DNA from: Blattamonas nauphoetae
Taxonomy: Eukaryota; Preaxostyla; Oxymonadida
DNA length: 64,000 bases
Assembly (NCBI GenBank): GCA_033064195.1
Contig: JARBJD010000251.1
Coordinates: 2,501 to 66,500 of the forward strand
Direction: 5' to 3'
The notes beneath the pieces were generated by a model that saw nothing but the letters and a program-made list of their open reading frames with translations, made no database searches and was not told the origin of the DNA. Both the position numbers and the translations under genes were made by a program. This document shows positions 55,097 through 64,000 of this stretch, in pieces; the stretch's first letter is position 1; each line of letters begins with the position of its first letter.

Positions 55097-55938
55097 CCCT
55101 CCTTCCAAAACCCGTCACTTTCCAAAACCCGTCACACTTTTGACGGGTCATCTTTGTTGTTTCCACCTCTCATTTTCATCTCAAAATTGTTTTTATTCAA
55201 CTTTTTTGAAATGAAATCAATTGAAAACAAATTGAGAAAAAGTCGGGATAGTAATACCTCCTTGTTCTGGTCAAGGTGATCAACCCTGAATTTTGTTGTG
55301 GGTGATCCTTCTCGACCAGTTATCGTAAAGACCTCTCGTTTTCACTAAATCGAATGTTTTGGTGGAATTGAAGCTTTTCTGCCATTTTCAATCTTTTTTA
55401 AGCAACAGACATTTCCGTCTTTTCATCATTTTGCGCCCAACGATCAAAAATGCAACCTTTCAGTCACTACAACTTCTTCACTTGTCACAAATTTTTGTAA
55501 AAATCATTCGGAGAGCATCATCCTCTTGGTCAAATGATAATTTCTTCAAAAAGTTAAGATAGATGCCAAATTTGTGTGTAAACTGTCGAAAACACGAGGT
55601 TTTGGAAAAGTTGAGAATTAAGAGTTGTTCAGAAAAGAATGAAAATGGCAGAAAAGCTTCAATTCCACCAAAACATTCGATTTAGTGAAAACGAGAGGTC
55701 TTTACGATAACTGGTCGAGAAGGATCACCCACAACAAAATTCAGGGTTGATCACCTTGACCAGAACAAGGAGGTATTACTATCCCGACTTTTTTCTCAAT
55801 TTGTTTTCAATTGATTTCATTTCAAAAAAAAGTTGAATAAAAACAATTTTGAGATGAAAATGAGAGGTGGAAACAACAAAAAGATGACCCGTCAAAAGTG
55901 TGACGGGTTTTGGAAAGTGACGGGTTTTGGAAGGAGGG
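55097..55938. mobile_element. Foldback DNA element (842 bp), TA target
   Basis: Inverted arms of about 300 bp (55097-about 55400 and about 55640-55938) start CCCTCCTTCCAAAACCCGTC at both ends. TA flanks each side (55095-55096 and 55939-55940). The motif CCAAAACCCGTCAC is doubled at each terminus and an extra inverted copy of GACGGG follows. The ~240-bp centre is non-coding. Confidence 0.85.
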
Positions 55939-55940
55939 TA

Positions 55941-56158
55941 ACATGATTGAATATTGGATTCAACATGGGATCCTTCGAGGTAGGAGTCACAGACATGACA
56001 GTTCAAACTTGGGGTCACGATAGGTTGGTGGATGTTACAATATTTTGGGTAGGATCGTGGGATCGATGTTCTTTTCTTATGAATCAGCTTGAAAATGTGG
56101 AATGCGAACTAAAAGAGAGTGATACACAAATTTTTAAAGAAAATTGAAGGATACAGAT
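55941..56158. other. Non-coding spacer
   Basis: No gene-like frame, repeat or splice structure is seen between the foldback and the 3' end of the next minus-strand remnant. Confidence 0.4.
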
Positions 56159-57751
56159 TCAGCAGAACAGAAAATGGGTAAACACAGAAAAATGTGAGTT
56201 TTGGCAATGCCTGAGCTTGTGGGATATCTTACAGTGAATCAGAACGAATCCCGACACATTTTCAATATCCGCAGAAGAGTACAGAATCAGAGAAGTCACT
56301 AAATCAACCATAAATGAAGTAGTCTGGATGAGTGGATGATGTTCTGACGATTGTGCATGTCGACAGAGTATTTGGAATGGTTTCACCAATATCGTCCGTA
56401 GAGATTGGAGGATTTGAGAACAGGAGAGATTGGAAGGGTGCAGTTGTACCCAGAATAAGTGGCACATGGCTGGACTCCATCGTTGAAGAAGCAGCACAGG
56501 AAATCGTCGAGTCCTTCTTCCTTCAGCGACGTGTTCCACATGGCCACTCGTTTGGCATCGATCTGGTTTCGGTAGATAAGCAAGGGTTGTGTTGGGAGTG
56601 GGAGAGGCAGTGACTCCGTCTGATCGAAGAGTTGGGAGGACGAGGAGGGAGGAGAGGAGTTCGTTGGCAAGGATTGGGGACATTCCCTGTCTGGTTGTCT
56701 CATCTTGATTGGTATCACCTGCCACACCAAGCAACATGTGCACCAATTCGACCACACGGGTGAGTCGGACAACATGAACATGCGTCAAATCTTGTTCTGG
56801 AGTTTCGGAAGTTCCAGACAGCTCGGGAGCTCGGGTCAGCCGCAGAAGACGAGAGCAGGGAAGGAAGAAGGAATTCGGGATGAGAAGAGGGGTGGATGGA
56901 ACGCAGATCTTCGTCAATGTTGCTTGACTGCATATTTCATACTTCCTACACTCGAATTCCATCAAGAACACTGCTCCGATGAACCGGTTCGTCAAATGGG
57001 TGAGATCTGTGTTCTTGAGTTTGAGTGTTGTTCTGTCATACTGATCCGCCTGGGCGTGGCGGAACACGTGTGCCTTGAACAGCGAGAGAGTGCGGGCAGT
57101 GTTCGACGGTCTGAGAGGCAGCTGTCCCCACGGCTTTGGAGGTGTCTTTTGAGGGAAGGGGTGAAGTTGAGTTGATGCGAAGAAGTCGATGACATTTTGA
57201 GCGATGTGAGAAGTGCCACAATAATTGAGAAAGCAAAGAAACGGTAGGGTTTGTTCTTCGTCCAATGAGAGTTAATGTCCCGATAAGCAGCCATGGAGGT
57301 TGAGATAGATTGGAAAAATGAAGGTGGATGTGGTATGAACATCTGGGCTGTGTATCAGATCCCACCACAGAATTGATAAGTCTTTCGGAGATGGAGAGAA
57401 TATCATTTGGTATTTCGACATCAGCTCTGCAAAAACAAGGGATGCCCGCAAGGATAGTGGCTGTGCTCCAGATTGGATGATTGTGTGAAAGTAGAGAGGT
57501 GAAATTCCTCCATTGGAGAGGGCGAGCATTTTGGTTAAATCTGATAAATTGGCATGTGCATCCGAAGAAGAGAGAACATCAATGTGTTCAAGAAATTTAC
57601 TGCACACAGCTTGGCTGAGAGATATTCGAAGATATCTCACAATGAAGTCAGATGTTCGTTCGATGAATTGTTGAACAGTTGCAGTCACTTCTGCAGTCAG
57701 ATCTGGTGTCAGACGGTGTTGCAGGTGTGCGGATCCGCAACGACTACGCAC
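56159..57751 (-). pseudogene. Armadillo-like protein remnant with frameshifts
   Basis: The protein-like signal starts in frame 57751-57272 (VQQFIERTSDFIVRYLRI; LSNGGISPLYFHTIIQSG; LRASLVFAELMSKYQ), passes to the frame 57265-about 56,590 (HIAQNVIDFFASTQLHPF; VVELVHMLLGVAGD), then to 56,781-56,383 (DAKRVAMWNTSLKEEGLDDF; CCFFNDGVQPC; SSNLYGRYW). At least two frame changes are needed (near 57,270 and 56,585), neither fitting a GT-AG intron that I can see. Helical, Leu-rich, of the same general kind as the gene at 52767-54504. Probably dead. Confidence 0.5.
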
Positions 57752-58704
57752 TTTCGAGTTTCGTGATCAAACTCAAATCACTGAAGTGAATGGTCAATGG
57801 TATTAAAAATCACTTATTGGTTTGTCTCCTTTCGACTTAATTCGAGGGTGACTGACAATCTGTTTCTTCAGAGTGAATTCTGTTTGTGATTTAGATGTTT
57901 GAGTGTTGTCGGATCGAATTCTCTCAGACAATGGAGACTTTGATGTTTTCATTAGAGTCTGAAGGTCAATCGACCGAAGGATCGCGACAGGAACCGTTTG
58001 TCGATCTTCACGGAAATCACTTTGGCTGCGCCAAGAATAGCACTTCAAATCACCTAATTCGGTAGAAAAAATATCATTTGACAGAACCACCGTTGAATAG
58101 TGTCGACAAATATTTTATTGCGTTTTCAATTGTTCGAATCGTGAGACCCGTGTACTATAACGGCGAGACTGAGTTTCTGTTTCTGAAAAAAGTTGAATCC
58201 TATATCGTATGCATGATTTCGTTGAGAATACTCACAAAGTTTTGTGGAATCGTTGATCGATGTGAGCCATTGGAAAGAGTCAGTCTCACATCAAATTGGC
58301 TCTGATTTTCATCTGATTGGAGATACAGTCGGATAATTGAAGAAGGAAGCACATTCATGTGACGAATTATGTTCTTCTATTGGAATCTGACAAAGAAAGT
58401 GCCTGTTTTTGAATTGACAGCTTGTAAGAGTGTATTTCGACAACGATTGTGTGAAATCAATTGCTACCATTGAATACATGGTGATGAATCTGATGAATTC
58501 TTCGATGGTTGACTATCAGTCCATCATTCACACCACGTCACTTTGAGAAGATAAATACCACAATTGAGACATACTTTGTGCAAACTTATGTGACTAAGGC
58601 CTAGTAGTCTGATTTTTGTCCTGAGATTGTGTGTTTTTGCTGTGGATTAGTGGTCGACAGAGTGACTGTGAATGATCAAAACTCTAAAATGGGTGAACCA
58701 AATA
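57752..58704. other. Gene-poor stretch
   Basis: Only short frames are present, for example 57803-58090 minus, with no recognised domain. An inverted partial match links the start of the armadillo-like remnant (GTCGTTGCGGATCCGCAC read on the minus strand near 57,735) to GTCGTTGCGGATTCGCAC at about 58,807. Confidence 0.35.
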
Positions 58705-59828
58705 TCAACAAGGAGGAACAAAATACAAAAACAAACGAGTGATTATTGATATCATCTTCATCTTCCAGTTGTGAGTTGATTTTGGAGGGGATTCTCGAGA
58801 ATGCGTAGTCGTTGCGGATTCGCACAGGTTGGATATGACACGCCAACAAGACAGAAGGGGGAAACTTGGTAAAATCATCAAAAGTCTTGAATTAAGGAAT
58901 TGTGTTCTGAATAAGATCGATCCCAATGAAAGAAACGAACCAGTCAAAAACGCGACGAGTAAGTCTTCCTGAGCAGAGATGGTATCCGAATCAGAAACAG
59001 AGACATGATAACATATCGTTTGCAATTCATCCTGGAGAGACGGGAGAGGCCGGAGTGTTTTTCCATTCCTGACAAGAGCAAAATGGTTGTACTACGCGAC
59101 ACGGCGTCGTCCCTCGGAAGTAAAACTGTAATAGTTTTCTCAATTGATGCTCAATGTGGTTCAATTTTCTGCCAATGATAATTGAGAGAGTTAGACACAG
59201 TTTGATCAAAAATGAGAAGACAAAAAATTCTGAGTGACGTGAAAACTGTAAAACAAAAAAAATGATGGACATGCTCCTCGCGACATGACACGTCCCTCAC
59301 CTCATCGGGCTCGATCTTTCTAATATTTCGTTATTTTACCAACACTAGAGGAACACTCGAGGAGGCAGTCACTGAACGAGAGAACCATGTTTCCATTACT
59401 TTCTTGTGGGGTAGTGTTCCAGACTCTGATGATTTCATTACGAACTGAGTCAATTGTGACGTAAATCGCATAATTTTCAAAAGAATTGATACGAGCGTTC
59501 ACGAAATGTGTTTGATGAGATTAAAGTCGGCTGAGACTGATAGAATGGTTTTTTGACTATAGTTTGCTCTTTCAAATTGAGACATTTCAGCGTTTTCATT
59601 GTTTCAACCGGCACTATCTCTGAGAAGGACCCGTGTGTGGTGATGAGGGTCCATCTTTCCCTCAGTGAGCCATTCGACGAAGGATCAAGGCTCTCTTTCG
59701 AATTGTTTCTTTCATGAGTTTTGTCTGTTTGGCGAAGTGAAGAATCTCTGTGAGAGAGGACTCGAGAAATTCTAGAAGACACAAAAAGGAAAGACACAGC
59801 AGGATGTGAATCAAGGTCGTGTGGTCAT
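58705..59828 (-). pseudogene. Decayed armadillo-like gene pieces, left of a 3.1-kb element
   Basis: Minus-strand pieces such as IHILLCLSFLCLLEFLESSL (just left of 59,820), FSFLIKLCLTLSIIIGRKL (59,200) and LLVAFLTGSFLSLG (58,960) have the helical Leu-rich look of the armadillo-like family but lie in several frames with stops. Across the element at 59829-62972, minus-strand sequence from 63,035 to 62,973 reads in frame into 59,820 (EIQFQPILKFQVC then DDHTTLIHILL), suggesting the element split one ancestral gene. Confidence 0.35.
59560..59699 (+). repeat. Left arm of a 140-bp inverted duplication
   Basis: It is nearly identical, inverted, to 63060-63201. Both copies read GTISEKDPCVVMRVHLSLSEP in one frame, a protein-like peptide. 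The pair brackets the 3.1-kb element at distances of about 130 and 90 bp. Confidence 0.8.
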
Positions 59829-62800
59829 TTACCATGGGTCGGCATGTCCTATAGGCAGGACATCGTAGGACAGCCAAAAAGAGGAGGACAATTTGGATTA
59901 AAATGCCGATGTCAAGAATTGAACCAGCCCCTTGCTTCAAAAGAAGCTGAAAACTGGAATCGAAAAATGAGGAGAAGAAAGGGACAATAAGGCACATTTT
60001 CTGTTTTAGAATCGTTTCAATTGTGTTTTTTCACCCTATTTTGACGAAAATCGTGAAAGGTGTCAAAACGCGCTTGATCAGCCCACCATAGGACACGATA
60101 GGACAATTTTAAATCGGGCTCAAACCATAGGACATGAAAGCTATTTGAGGTCTTCACAATAATTGCGTTCAGTTTTCACAATAAAATCGAGGGAGGACAA
60201 TTGTCCTGTCCTGTCCTATCGTGTCCTATGGTGGCCCGATCTGTCCTATCAAACCATCATTTTTCTAAAACGCTCCTCAACTCTGCCAAACGGCACTTTT
60301 GTCTCCGGAGACTGAATCAGAGATGAGCCTTGCATGTTCTTTTCTCGTGATTATCGTCATTTCTTGCTCTCTCTTCTGTATTAGACAGTTGATCTTGTGT
60401 TCGAGTTGACAGCTGAAATCGCCAAACTAAAACAAAGAACGTGGTTATGAAGAAGTCTATTGACTCTCACTTTGTATTTTCTTTTCTTCTTTCCATTTTT
60501 GTGTCGATTCAAGGCGAATAGACCATGTTCGGATCAACAATTGAACCAATCTTTACTGTTTTATCACTAGGACAAGTATCCTTAGCTGTCATGTTTGAGA
60601 GAGGAGGGAAATAGATTTCTCATGTGACTTTCAATCTTCTCGACGTTTCTTCTTGCTCCTCTCGTCTTGGAGGAGATCGCTTCATTTCCATTAACGGATC
60701 GACCCCCTCCTGCCTCGCTGATGTTGTTATTTCCCCTAAATTTCCCCACTCTTTCTTTATCCTCTCATATTACTCTTCATTTCAGGTCTGTCGCTGGCAT
60801 GGTGTTGATTGGAATGTTGGACATTTTCTCTTCCCTTCTGACGATCACTCTCCATGGGAGTGTCTTGTTTGAATATGTATTGGCGCCACAACGGAATATC
60901 CCGGTTTTATTTCGATAATTTTAACAAGCACACCATTTTACGACTTCTCATTCTGAACTGCACTTTCATAATCTCTCCACCCTCACTCAGCTCATTTTCA
61001 ACTCTCACCAACAATATTATCCGTATTCCTATTTTGTCTGCATTCATGTTTTCATAACCAATCATTTATCTCTTTCTTTCAACGCAGCACTGTTCCCATT
61101 CGACGAATTTGGAGAGCTCAGTCTTCCCGCCATCGGAAATCTCGTGCAAGAGATGCTTGGTAAAGCTGTGGAAAACTTTTGGATGAACAGGGAGGTGTGT
61201 GGAATCAGAAAAGTTCGATCTGGATTTCGACTACTTTCCATTCACGTTCTCCTTCTTGTTGCTGTTTTCATTGTTTTTTCATCTCCATCTCTCCATCAGG
61301 TGTTCTCCCACTCCCTCCGTCACTTCGAAACCATTCTCACATCATTCTTCCCGCCACAATCAACATTCGACGAAGCCATCACCTCCTCCCTCTGCCTATA
61401 CTCCACAATCAACCGCTTTGTCGTCGAGTCTTCGTCCCAGACGGCTTTGGGAGAAGGATAGGTGAGCGAGCGAATGATTTTGGTTGTTGTGGACACTCTT
61501 GCACCTACCGCGAAGACCGCCCTCAACACCACTGTTCACTTCGTAACGCGACTTTATATGGAGGAACAATCCACAGAACACCAATTTTGGAGAACGGGAC
61601 GATCATCACACTTCCTGTCGAGCTGACAACACCGTCAATTCTGAACCAAACAAACGCGTTCATGCCAGCGCCGCAGAAGCTGATCAATTCATCTGGAACT
61701 CCAACAAACAAAGAGATCAACTCAGCGCTGCCCACTGTGACGACTTTTTCGTTTTTGTTTGCGATTATGCTTGGAGATGTGTGAGACGGGCGATTGTGCT
61801 GGTTGTGGGAGTATTGAACTGTATGTTAGGGAGAAAGGGGGAAGATGGACTAATGGGAATGATATTTGCTTGTTTTTAATTCATTTTCTCTGATTTGGTT
61901 CCTTTTAAGTGTTTTGAACCATTTGAGCCACGATCTCACTTTGATGATTCTTGTCGTTCTTCCTTTCCTCTTCTTCCTACTCACTCTCCCCTATTCTCTC
62001 ATCTCGCAGCTCCATCGTTCCTTCCAAATTGGTCGGATCCTGCTCGTGTTGGTGGAAACGATGTCGATCGTCACTCGCCTGTCATGCAAGGAGTTCTATT
62101 CAACCTCGCTGCCCTTCTTCACGAGTATGTGGAAGGTGGATGCGGGAGAAACGAAGAAAGTGGGGATATATGTGTTTGGAGTCGATTCTGTTGGCTGACG
62201 CTTCTTTCGTCTTATGCAACTCCCGATATTGCCTTTCTCATCTTTTTTTGCTTTTTTCCTTCGTTTATTCCTTCGTATTTTATTTGGTTCTGTCTCATTC
62301 TCTCTGTGTCCCTTCAGATCTAGCTTCTATGAGACATCTCGTTCTACTTCCTCACATCTCTCAAAATGAAGATGTCATTCCTCATCACAGTGATCTTTAT
62401 GATACACACGTGAATGCTATGTAATTCAGAACAACATATCAACATAAGAAAGTCGGATCTCACTGGCGGAGACAATGTCACTAAATTTGCGCAATCAAAG
62501 CAGAAAACAAGTCCATCTGCAGCATACTGCCTGATTTACATTGAGGAATTGCACACTCGACGAGTGCAGTGATGAAGCGGCCATAGCGATGCATAATCAA
62601 CGTAGACAGCTTCCTCCATCTAATCCGGCGAGAATGTCATCTCACACTCATTAAAACCACAATGCTGTCTTATCGTTTCTCAATTTTGGAAGAGAGGTGT
62701 TCAGATTCGTGTGTTTTCAAAACTTAGATGGATGATCGGACCACTTTAAATTTGAGCTTTCGATCAACACTTGTTGTTTCATTTTCGCTTCCAATTCACA

Positions 62801-62972
62801 GACAATGAACCTAAAAACGCACTTTAAGTTGAAAAACAAGACAATTAACCATGAAGTCCATCATCTACATGCTTTTTTGAACAGAACCCACTCATCGCCT
62901 AATTAAGCGCCGAAAGCCCGTGTCCTATCGTAGGACACGGGTTTTCGGGGAGGACATGTCGACCCATGGTAA
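59829..62972. mobile_element. DNA element (3144 bp) with 8-bp duplication, carrying host-like gene pieces
   Basis: The ends are TTACCATGGGTCGGCATGTC on the left and TTACCATGGGTCGACATGTC on the right read inward. An exact 8-bp duplication GTGGTCAT flanks the element (59821-59828 and 62973-62980). Subterminal ATAGGACA-type motifs are repeated and inverted near the left end (59,845-60,260) and form a hairpin near the right end (62,920-62,946). No transposase gene is found. Instead the interior contains intron-bearing pieces of a membrane-protein gene (60,620-62,320). An 8-bp duplication would suit Merlin or hAT; the termini fit neither well. Confidence 0.75.
60620..62320 (+). pseudogene. Exon pieces of a multi-pass membrane protein gene inside the 3.1-kb element
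   Basis: Plausible exons: from 60786 (AGMVLIGMLDIFSSLLTITL, a membrane segment), 61088-61194 (LSLPAIGNLVQEMLGKAVEN), from 61300 (VFSHSLRHFETILTSFFPPQ) to about 61,450, about 61,520-61,780 (NGTIITLPVELTTPSILNQ) and from 62010 (GRILLVLVETMSIVTRL). They are preceded by TTTCAG, ACGCAG, CATCAG and TCGCAG acceptors; the 61195-61299 intron is clean GT-AG. The style suggests the large multi-pass Tmc-like or cyclase-type proteins of anaerobic protists, but that is a guess. No start or complete frame is present, so this is a partial copy. Confidence 0.4.
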
Positions 62973-62980
62973 GTGGTCAT

Positions 62981-63526
62981 CCCGGCAAACTTGAAATTTG
63001 AGGATGGGTTGGAATTGAATTTCACAGAAAATGTTTAGTGTCTGAAAAGATCATTGAAGGAAAGAGAGCCTTGATCCTTCGTCTAATGGCTCACTGAGGG
63101 AAAGATGGACCCTCATCACCACACACGGGTCCTTCTCAGAGATAGTGCCGGTTGAAACAATGAAAACGCTGAAATGTCTCAATTTGAAAGAGCAAACTAC
63201 AGGGTGGTCAGTGAAAACTTGGGCAGCCCGTTTCTCACTACTCAGAAGGATATCGAGTTTGCCATTGTCAGTGGTAATTCGTTTTGTCATATTTCATCAG
63301 TAGTCATAGTGCCCTCAGAAACCCGCGCAAAATACATAAACCCGCGCAAAATCCGTTTAATCAAAAATCATGATGAATTAATTCCGATGCTCTCGAATTT
63401 CTCTCCTTTTTACTCACAAACACTTCTTTTCCAAGTGATTTCAAATGAACGTTTTATTTCTGGTTTGATCTCAATTGAATTCTTCAAAAATGTGTGATTT
63501 GTGTTGAAATGGTCTTTGAAATGAAA
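62981..63526. other. Spacer including the right arm of the inverted duplication (63060-63201)
   Basis: The right arm of the 140-bp inverted repeat occupies 63060-63201. The frame 63051-63290 minus reads through it and ends in a stop. Beyond 63201 I recognise nothing. Confidence 0.45.
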
Positions 63527-64000
63527 CTACAATGGTCGAAAGAAATATTCAATGGATGGTTTTCTGATCGAGGTGTTTCCTGATGATCTATCGTACCTCC
63601 ATGTTCCGCACAAGATCGACGTTCTTTTCCCCCCCTGCTTCACGTTCAGTCGTCCTCCCTGTCCCACTCCCGTTCTGTCTGCTGCGTCTGCCGCAGGGTC
63701 GATGTCTTTCAATGCTTCTATCCCGTTCGCCACTGTCGTCAAGAGGGATTTGGTGGGAACAATAAAGGCGAAGAAGGCGACACAAGCGAGGAAGAATGCG
63801 ACGATGAACGAGATGATGAGGAGAATTTGGAATACGCTGATTGTCTTTGTCATCTCGCTGATAACAGCTTCGAGGAACATTTTGAATCCGCCACGCAGAT
63901 CGTACACGAGGAGAGAACCCATGATCTGAGAGGAGAGGACACAACGTGAGAGAAAGGGGATCAGAAGGAGGAGAGTGGAGAGCACACCTGGACGTTCTCG
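63527..64000 (-). CDS. C-terminal part of a multi-pass membrane protein (partial, runs off the window)
   Basis: A 13-base piece of exon at 64000-63988 (reading ENVQ) joins an exon from 63926 across a 61-nt intron, GTGTGCTC...CTCTCAG (63987-63927). The second exon reads MGSLLVYDLRGGFKMFLEAV, then a strong membrane helix (ILLIISFIVAFFLACVAFFAFIV) and IEALKDIDPAADAADRTG, a HAMP-like or juxtamembrane region. The open frame ends at 63527. A possible 33-nt GT-AG intron (GTACGATAG...GATCAG, about 63,593-63,561) could change the terminus. The style matches large Tmc-like or cyclase-type membrane proteins of parabasalids and oxymonads; the identity is not proven. Most of the gene lies to the right. 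Confidence 0.5.
   Translation of the reverse strand, partial: RERPGVLSTLLLLIPFLSRCVLSSQIMGSLLVYDLRGGFKMFLEAVISEMTKTISVFQILLIISFIVAFFLACVAFFAFIVPTKSLLTTVANGIEALKDIDPAADAADRTGVGQGGRLNVKQGGKRTSILCGTWRYDRSSGNTSIRKPSIEYFFRPL

Noticed and set aside
59845-60260. Tandem ATAGGACA motifs as a possible CRISPR-like array
   Set aside because: The units are irregular, partly inverted and sit at the end of a transposon; no spacer regularity and the genome is eukaryotic.
1-64000. Alternative genetic code (TAA/TAG read as Gln as in some oxymonads)
   Set aside because: Clear gene ends here use TAA, TAG and TGA at homologous positions, and long exons almost never contain them; two isolated in-frame stops do not support reassignment.
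1-64000. Retroelements or virus-like elements behind the large inverted-repeat composites
   Set aside because: No reverse transcriptase, integrase, packaging ATPase, polymerase or capsid-type motif is visible in any frame; ends are inverted, not direct, repeats.

Overview
The window reads as nuclear DNA of a compact-genome protist. The best guess is an oxymonad (Preaxostyla, Blattamonas-like), inferred from four things: large right-handed beta-helix/IPT-like surface-protein genes, lineage-specific armadillo-like proteins, a NEK-like kinase with a C-terminal beta-domain, and 31-143 nt GT-AG introns with standard stop codons. The species call is inference. I see no rRNA, tRNA, CRISPR, reverse transcriptase, integrase or capsid gene.

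Layout. 0.8-1.9 kb: a minus-strand proline-rich/coiled-coil gene with one in-frame TGA. 2.0-8.7 kb: a coiled-coil gene destroyed by two adjacent DNA transposons, a Merlin element whose transposase is fused to an OTU protease domain and a pogo-like element. An intact paralogue lies at 39.3-41.5 kb. 8.8-10.4 kb: an armadillo-like gene split by a Merlin-type MITE. 10.6-18.4 kb: two tail-to-tail paralogous beta-helix surface-protein genes. 18.6-23.3 kb: a second armadillo-like gene split by a 1.39-kb foldback element. 23.5-36.2 kb: giant beta-helix and IPT-repeat genes on opposite strands that collide and are both truncated at about 30,766. 36.5-38.5 kb: a six-exon protein kinase gene. 41.5-52 kb: a repeat-rich stretch with two composite inverted-repeat elements and nested foldbacks over decayed genes. 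52.8-54.5 kb: a third armadillo-like gene. 55-64 kb: another foldback, armadillo-like remnants, a 3.1-kb element with an 8-bp target-site duplication carrying intron-bearing membrane-protein gene pieces, and the 3' part of a membrane-protein gene at the right edge.

The main theme is DNA transposons landing inside exons. In several cases both target-site duplications are perfect and removing the element restores one continuous host reading frame, so the insertions are young. Terminal inverted repeats of otherwise unrelated elements here are built from short motifs repeated in tandem.
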